This document shows, in pieces, positions 59,357 through 64,000 of a DNA stretch of 64,000 nucleotides (position 1 is the stretch's first letter; each line of letters starts with the position of its first letter). Source of the DNA: Pseudomonas viridiflava (GTDB lineage Bacteria; Pseudomonadota; Gammaproteobacteria; Pseudomonadales; Pseudomonadaceae); contig NZ_UUIS01000067.1 of assembly GCF_900589395.1 (NCBI RefSeq), positions 1 to 64,000 on the forward strand, in the 5' to 3' direction. The translations under genes were made by a program, and so were the position numbers. The notes beneath the pieces are model-generated. The model was not told the DNA's origin, did not search any database, and was given only the letters and a program-made list of their open reading frames with translations.

Positions 59357-61432
59357 ATGAGCGAGCTTTCCCACGTGTCGGTCACCAGCCTCAAGGGTGT
59401 GGGCGACGCCATGGCCGAGAAACTGGCCAAGGTCGGCCTGGAGACTCTCCAGGACGTGCTGTTCCACTTGCCGTTGCGCTACCAGGACCGGACCCGCGTG
59501 GTGCCCATCGGCCAGTTGCGCCCAGGCCAGGATGCGGTGATCGAAGGCGTGGTCAGCGGCCAGGACGTGGTCATGGGCAAGCGACGCAGCCTGCTGGTGC
59601 GCCTGGGCGACGGCAGCGGCGTGGTCAGCCTGCGCTTCTATCACTTCAGCAATGCCCAGAAAGACGGTCTCAAGCGCGGCACGCACTTGCGCTGCTTTGG
59701 CGAAGCCCGGCCCGGCGCCTCGGGGCTGGAAATCTACCACCCCGAATACCGCGCCCTGACCGGCGACGAGCCGCCGCCGGTCGAGCAGACCCTGACGCCC
59801 ATCTACCCGACCACCGAAGGCCTGACCCAGCAGCGCCTGCGCCAGCTGTGCCAGCAGAGCCTGGCCATGCTCGGCCCCAAGAGCCTGCCCGACTGGCTGC
59901 CTGACGAACTGGCCCGCGACTATCAACTGGCGCCGCTCGACGACGCGATCCGCTACCTGCACCACCCGCCGGCTGACGCCGATGTCGACGAACTGGCGCT
60001 GGGTCATCACTGGGCCCAGCACCGCCTGGCCTTCGAAGAGCTGCTGACCCACCAGCTGTCGCAACAACGCCTGCGTGAAAGCCAGCGTGCGCTGCGTGCG
60101 CCGGCCTTGCCGCCGGCCCGGCAGTTGCCCGGGCTTTTTCTGGCCAACCTGGGTTTCACCCCCACCGGCGCTCAACAGCGCGTCGGCAAGGAGGTGGCCC
60201 ACGACCTCAGCCAGCACGCGCCCATGCTGCGCCTGGTGCAAGGCGATGTCGGCGCCGGCAAGACCGTGGTTGCCGCCCTGGCCGCCCTGCAAGCTATCGA
60301 GGCCGGTTACCAGGTGGCGTTGATGGCGCCCACCGAGATCCTCGCCGAGCAACACTACATCAACTTCCAGCGCTGGCTGGAACCGCTGGGCGTCGAAGTC
60401 GCCTGGCTGGCCGGCAAGCTCAAGGGCAAGGCGCGGGTCAGCGCCATGCAGCAGATTGCCGAAGGCGCGCGTATGGTGGTCGGCACCCACGCGCTGTTTC
60501 AGGAAGAGGTGAAGTTCAAGAACCTGGCCCTGGCCATTATCGACGAACAGCACCGCTTCGGCGTGCAGCAACGCCTGGCGCTGCGCAGCAAGGGCGTGGG
60601 CGGGGTGATGAGCCCGCACCAACTGATCATGACCGCCACGCCGATTCCGCGCACGCTGGCCATGAGCGCCTATGCCGACCTCGACACCTCGGTCCTCGAC
60701 GAACTGCCGCCGGGACGCACGCCGGTCAATACCGTACTGGTGGCCGACAGCCGGCGCATGGAGGTCATCGAGCGGGTTCGCGCCGCCTGCGCCGAAGGGC
60801 GCCAGGCCTACTGGGTCTGCACCCTCATCGAAGAGTCCGAGGAATTGACCTGCAAGGCCGCCGAGACCTCGTTCGAAGAGCTGAGCATGGCCTTGGGCGA
60901 GCTGCGCGTCGGGCTGATCCACGGACGCATGAAGCCGGTGGAAAAGGCCGCGATCATGGCCGAGTTCAAGCAAGGCGCCCTGCAATTGCTGGTGGCGACC
61001 ACGGTCATCGAGGTCGGGGTGGATGTTCCCAATGCCAGCCTGATGATCATCGAAAACCCCGAGCGCCTGGGCCTTGCGCAATTGCACCAGTTGCGCGGCC
61101 GGGTCGGACGCGGCAGCGCGGTCAGCTACTGCGTGCTGCTCTATCATCCGCCGCTGTCGCAGGTCGGTCGTCAGCGGCTGGGCATCATGCGCGAAACCAA
61201 CGACGGCTTTGTCATCGCCGAAAAAGACCTCGAGCTGCGCGGCCCCGGTGAAATGCTCGGTACCCGGCAGACCGGCCTGCTGCAATTCAAGGTCGCCGAC
61301 CTGATGCGCGATGCCGACCTGCTGCCGGCGGTGCGCGACGCCGCCCAGGCGTTGCTGGAACGCTGGCCGCACCATGTCAGTCCATTATTGGAGCGTTGGT
61401 TGCGCCATGGTCAGCAGTATGGTCAGGTGTGA
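59357..61432 (+). CDS. recG: ATP-dependent DNA helicase RecG
   Basis: This is a 691-residue protein. The N-terminal wedge and OB fold come first, then Walker A GDVGAGKTVVAALAAL, the DEQH box in IIDEQHRFGVQQR and RLGLAQLHQLRGRVGRG. It remodels stalled forks and recombination intermediates. It is in line with oxyR. Confidence 0.97.
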   Translation: MSELSHVSVTSLKGVGDAMAEKLAKVGLETLQDVLFHLPLRYQDRTRVVPIGQLRPGQDAVIEGVVSGQDVVMGKRRSLLVRLGDGSGVVSLRFYHFSNAQKDGLKRGTHLRCFGEARPGASGLEIYHPEYRALTGDEPPPVEQTLTPIYPTTEGLTQQRLRQLCQQSLAMLGPKSLPDWLPDELARDYQLAPLDDAIRYLHHPPADADVDELALGHHWAQHRLAFEELLTHQLSQQRLRESQRALRAPALPPARQLPGLFLANLGFTPTGAQQRVGKEVAHDLSQHAPMLRLVQGDVGAGKTVVAALAALQAIEAGYQVALMAPTEILAEQHYINFQRWLEPLGVEVAWLAGKLKGKARVSAMQQIAEGARMVVGTHALFQEEVKFKNLALAIIDEQHRFGVQQRLALRSKGVGGVMSPHQLIMTATPIPRTLAMSAYADLDTSVLDELPPGRTPVNTVLVADSRRMEVIERVRAACAEGRQAYWVCTLIEESEELTCKAAETSFEELSMALGELRVGLIHGRMKPVEKAAIMAEFKQGALQLLVATTVIEVGVDVPNASLMIIENPERLGLAQLHQLRGRVGRGSAVSYCVLLYHPPLSQVGRQRLGIMRETNDGFVIAEKDLELRGPGEMLGTRQTGLLQFKVADLMRDADLLPAVRDAAQALLERWPHHVSPLLERWLRHGQQYGQV

Positions 61433-61517
61433 TCCAGGCAACGCTTTGTGAAGCCGAAGAAACCCAATTTGCAGAAGCTGGTTATACTGCCCAAATTGTA
61501 GGAAATGGACACAGACC

Positions 61518-62915
61518 ATGACAGAAGTAGCCCACGTCAATGATGCTCACCATGCCCCTTCCGTGATCCGGCAGTTGTTGGAAAAGCTGGCCATCAGCTA
61601 TCGGGAAGTCTCGGATGATGCGACGCTGCCGGTGGCGCGCAAGGTCCAGGCCGTTCTGGTCGAAGACGCTGTCGGCGCTCTGTTGATCCTGTTCCCGCAA
61701 AGTCAGCTGCTGGACCTGAACCGGATCGCCGAACTGACCGGCCGTCAGCTCAAGGCCGTCTCGTTCGAACGCCTGTCGCGCATGCTGCTCAAGCACAACC
61801 TGCAAAGCCTGCCCGGCCTGCCGGCACTGACCAGCTCGCCGTGCCTGTACGACGACCGCCTGCTGCAAGAGCCAACCCTGCTGGTGGGCTCGGGCGAGCC
61901 GGGCCTGCTGCTGGAAATTGCCAGCGAGGATTTCAAGGGGATGCTCAGCAAGGCCAGTGCCGCGCACTTCGGCCAGGTGCTGACGCAGATCAAGCCCAAC
62001 CTCGACCGCCCGGATGACGACCGCAAGGAAATCACTCAGGCCGTGCATGCATTCACCGCACGGCGTATCCAGCAACGTCTTGAAGCGACCCTGGAAATTC
62101 CGCCGCTGGCCAGCACCGCGCAGAAGATCATCAAGCTGCGCGTCGACCCGGACGCCACCATCGACGACATCACCGGCGTGGTCGAGACCGACCCGGCGCT
62201 GGCCGCCCAGGTCGTGAGCTGGGCAGCCTCGCCGTACTACGCCTCGACTGGCAAGATCCGCTCGGTGGAAGACGCCATCGTGCGGGTGCTGGGCTTCGAC
62301 CTGGTCATCAACCTGGCGCTGGGCCTGGCCCTGGGCAAGACCCTGAGCCTGCCCAAGGATCACCCGCAACAGACCACACCGTACTGGCAGCAGTCGATCT
62401 ACACCGCCGCCGTCATCGAGGGCCTGACCCGCGCCATACCGCGCGCCAAGCGCCCCGAGGGCGGACTGACCTACCTGGCCGGCCTGCTACACAACTTCGG
62501 CTACCTGCTGCTGGCGCATGTATTCCCGCCACACTTCTCGCTGATCTGCCGCCAGCTGGAGGTCAACCCGCACCTGCACCACAGCTTTGTCGAGCAGCAC
62601 CTGCTGGGCATCAGCCGCGAGCAGATCGGCGCCTGGCTGATGCGTTCATGGGACATGCCGGACGAACTGGCCACGGCCCTGCGCTTCCAGCACGACCCGT
62701 ACTACACCGGCGAGTATTGCGAGTACGCCAACCTGGTGTACCTGGCCGTGCAACTGCTGCGTCAGAACGGCATCGGCTCAAGCCCTGCGCAGGTCATTCC
62801 GGATGAACTCTACGAGCGCCTCAACCTGAGCCGTGACAAAGCCCACGATGCGGTCAGAAAAGTGCTGGACGCCGAAGTCATGCTGCGTGAACTGGCGTCG
62901 CAGTTCGCGCACTGA
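61518..62915 (+). CDS. HDOD-domain protein with YbaK-type N-terminus
   Basis: This 465-residue protein has an N-terminal ~150-residue YbaK/aminoacyl-tRNA-deacylase-like domain (VARKVQAVLVEDAVGALLILFP). The HDOD domain follows (about 190-390) with the family core LEIPPLASTAQKIIKLRVDPDA, GLLHNFGYLLLAHVFP and a final helix bundle. HDOD proteins act in signalling without the HD catalytic pair. The exact role is unknown. The ATG follows recG by 85 bases. Confidence 0.88.
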   Translation: MTEVAHVNDAHHAPSVIRQLLEKLAISYREVSDDATLPVARKVQAVLVEDAVGALLILFPQSQLLDLNRIAELTGRQLKAVSFERLSRMLLKHNLQSLPGLPALTSSPCLYDDRLLQEPTLLVGSGEPGLLLEIASEDFKGMLSKASAAHFGQVLTQIKPNLDRPDDDRKEITQAVHAFTARRIQQRLEATLEIPPLASTAQKIIKLRVDPDATIDDITGVVETDPALAAQVVSWAASPYYASTGKIRSVEDAIVRVLGFDLVINLALGLALGKTLSLPKDHPQQTTPYWQQSIYTAAVIEGLTRAIPRAKRPEGGLTYLAGLLHNFGYLLLAHVFPPHFSLICRQLEVNPHLHHSFVEQHLLGISREQIGAWLMRSWDMPDELATALRFQHDPYYTGEYCEYANLVYLAVQLLRQNGIGSSPAQVIPDELYERLNLSRDKAHDAVRKVLDAEVMLRELASQFAH

Positions 62916-62955
62916 CCGCTGTATGCCCGCGTCTATAGAGCCGGGTCAAAATCTT

Positions 62956-63077
62956 GAGCGCGCTTGCCGGAATGCCGGACCACCGCGACCGGCTGCGCAG
63001 CAGTCGTAAAAATAGGGGCGTTCAATCCATTTATGCGAGCGCTTGCGCACTCGGTCGCCGGCAAGCGGGCTCCTACC
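62956..63077. repeat. Long palindromic REP-type element
   Basis: Arms GCGCGCTTGCCGGAATGCCGG and GCCGGCAAGCGGGCTCCTACC are inverted around an interior with GACCGGCTGCGCAGCAGTCGT. It lies between convergent genes. A short hairpin with CGACCATCGGTCGCGA follows at about 63113-63130. Confidence 0.83.
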
Positions 63078-63196
63078 AGTCGGTGCCTGTCCGAATAAAC
63101 TGCTCTGTAGAAGCGACCATCGGTCGCGAACGCTGACGACCAGGCACGAAAGGTGAGGTGCCTGGGCCTGGTTGATAGCGGTCCGGGTCACCGGTC

Positions 63197-64000
63197 CTAT
63201 GCGGTGCGCACGGCCAGCCTCGGCCGTGACACCACGGTAATGATTGCCAGTGCGGCAATCACCAGCCCCGGTGACGTTGCCAGTAGCACGCCCGTAGTAC
63301 CCGCACCGGCCGCCAGGATCTGCCCGGCGGCCAAGGGCCCGGCCACCGAGCCCAGGCGCCCGATGGCCACCGCCGCGCCGACGCCGGTGGCGCGCACCGA
63401 AGTGGGGTAGGACGGCGGGGCCATCGCGTACAACACCAGCTGCGCTGCCATTACGAACACGCCCGCCGAGAAGCCGGCCACTGCCATCGGCACGATGCCC
63501 ACCGACAGCCCGACCCCGACCAGCGACGCCAGCAGCCCCAGGTACACGCCGATCACCACCTTCACGCCATTGAAGCGATCGAGCAGCAGGCCGCCTGACA
63601 ACGACCCCAGCGCACCGCCAATGTTGAACAGCATCTGCACCAGGCCCGCTTGCGGCTTGGTAAAACCCTGGCCGATCAACAACGATGGCAGCCAGTTGAG
63701 CAGCATGTACATCACCGTCAGGGTGAAGAAATAACTGACCCACAACGCCAGGGTGATCGGCGCACGGCTTTCACCGAACAAGGCCCTGGAGGTCGAGACC
63801 CGCGTCGTGGCATCGGCCTGCTGACGGAACACCGTCGACTCGGGCAGCAGCACCAGCATCAGCGGCACCACCAGCAAGGGCGCCAGGCCACCGATGATGA
63901 ACGTCAACTGCCAGTGATCACCGCCCAGCATCGCCACCACCGCCGCCAGGGCGCCGCCCAGCGGCACGCCGGCATACATGATGCTGATCGCCGTGCCACG
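63197..64000 (-). CDS. MFS transporter (aromatic acid:H+ symporter-like), partial
   Basis: This is the C-terminal ~267 residues of an MFS carrier; the 5' part lies beyond position 64000. The frame is open across the window edge (RGTAISIMYAGVPLGG). It has at least seven hydrophobic segments. The pattern PTSVRATGVGAAVAIGRLGS fits the aromatic acid:H+ symporter group (PcaK/MhpT-like). Substrate is unknown. Its stop codon lies next to a REP-like ATAGGACCGG. Confidence 0.85.
   Translation of the reverse strand, partial: RGTAISIMYAGVPLGGALAAVVAMLGGDHWQLTFIIGGLAPLLVVPLMLVLLPESTVFRQQADATTRVSTSRALFGESRAPITLALWVSYFFTLTVMYMLLNWLPSLLIGQGFTKPQAGLVQMLFNIGGALGSLSGGLLLDRFNGVKVVIGVYLGLLASLVGVGLSVGIVPMAVAGFSAGVFVMAAQLVLYAMAPPSYPTSVRATGVGAAVAIGRLGSVAGPLAAGQILAAGAGTTGVLLATSPGLVIAALAIITVVSRPRLAVRTA

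Noticed and set aside
59333..61375. 680-codon open frame on the minus strand
   Set aside because: It is antisense to recG over its full length, has no family motif and shows the Gln/His/Gly-rich composition of GC-rich shadow frames.

Overview
The window reads as chromosome of a Pseudomonas of the putida/fluorescens type. The backbone is GC-rich. Its gene order (rep, CoA-transferase, cytochrome c5, PuuR-like regulator, dadX/dadA/dadR, kauB, rpmG/rpmB, radC, coaBC, dut, algC, argB, pyrE, crc, rph, yicC, gmk, rpoZ, spoT, ridA, exbBD-tonB, oxyR, recG) is the conserved Pseudomonas order near the end of the standard chromosome numbering. The species call is inference from family recognition; no search was run.

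Layout. (1) Positions 1-394 are the 5' end of a comM gene. (2) Positions 395 to about 11920 are a visibly AT-richer accessory island. It starts with the 3' tail (domains V and VI) of a group II intron and ends with the 3' part of an IS30-family transposase. (3) From 11988 the comM 5' region appears again and this time continues into an intact comM. (4) The rest, to 64000, is ordinary core chromosome. It carries many long palindromic REP-type elements between genes, several of which supply the stop codon of a neighbouring gene.

The island is the novel part. Its minus-strand operon (7860 down to 547) encodes a Rieske oxygenase with a bridging Glu, an aldehyde dehydrogenase, a rubredoxin fused to a rubredoxin reductase, a DAO-type FAD amine oxidoreductase, a small cupin and a DUF1338/HglS-type 2-oxoadipate dioxygenase. 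A divergent sugar-porter-type MFS transporter, a second cupin and a GcvA-like LysR regulator complete it. I infer a catabolic route for an N-methylated C6 amino acid (N6-trimethyllysine, or homostachydrine/N-methylpipecolate). The Rieske enzyme would remove or cleave at the methylated nitrogen, FAD oxidase and ALDH would give 2-aminoadipate/2-oxoadipate, and HglS would give 2-hydroxyglutarate. The rubredoxin fusion would be the electron donor.

The two comM 5' copies are direct repeats: identical for the first 127 bases, then 14 differences in 267 bases, all synonymous. The island therefore seems to have been brought in or rearranged together with a comM allele from a relative, and the locus still carries a full comM. 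The core region covers D-alanine catabolism (dadR, dadA, dadX), polyamine-type oxidation (a PuuB-like oxidoreductase and kauB), nucleotide and cofactor synthesis (coaBC, dut, pyrE, gmk), stringent response (rpoZ, spoT), catabolite repression (crc), iron uptake energisation (exbB, exbD, tonB) and oxidative stress control (oxyR).
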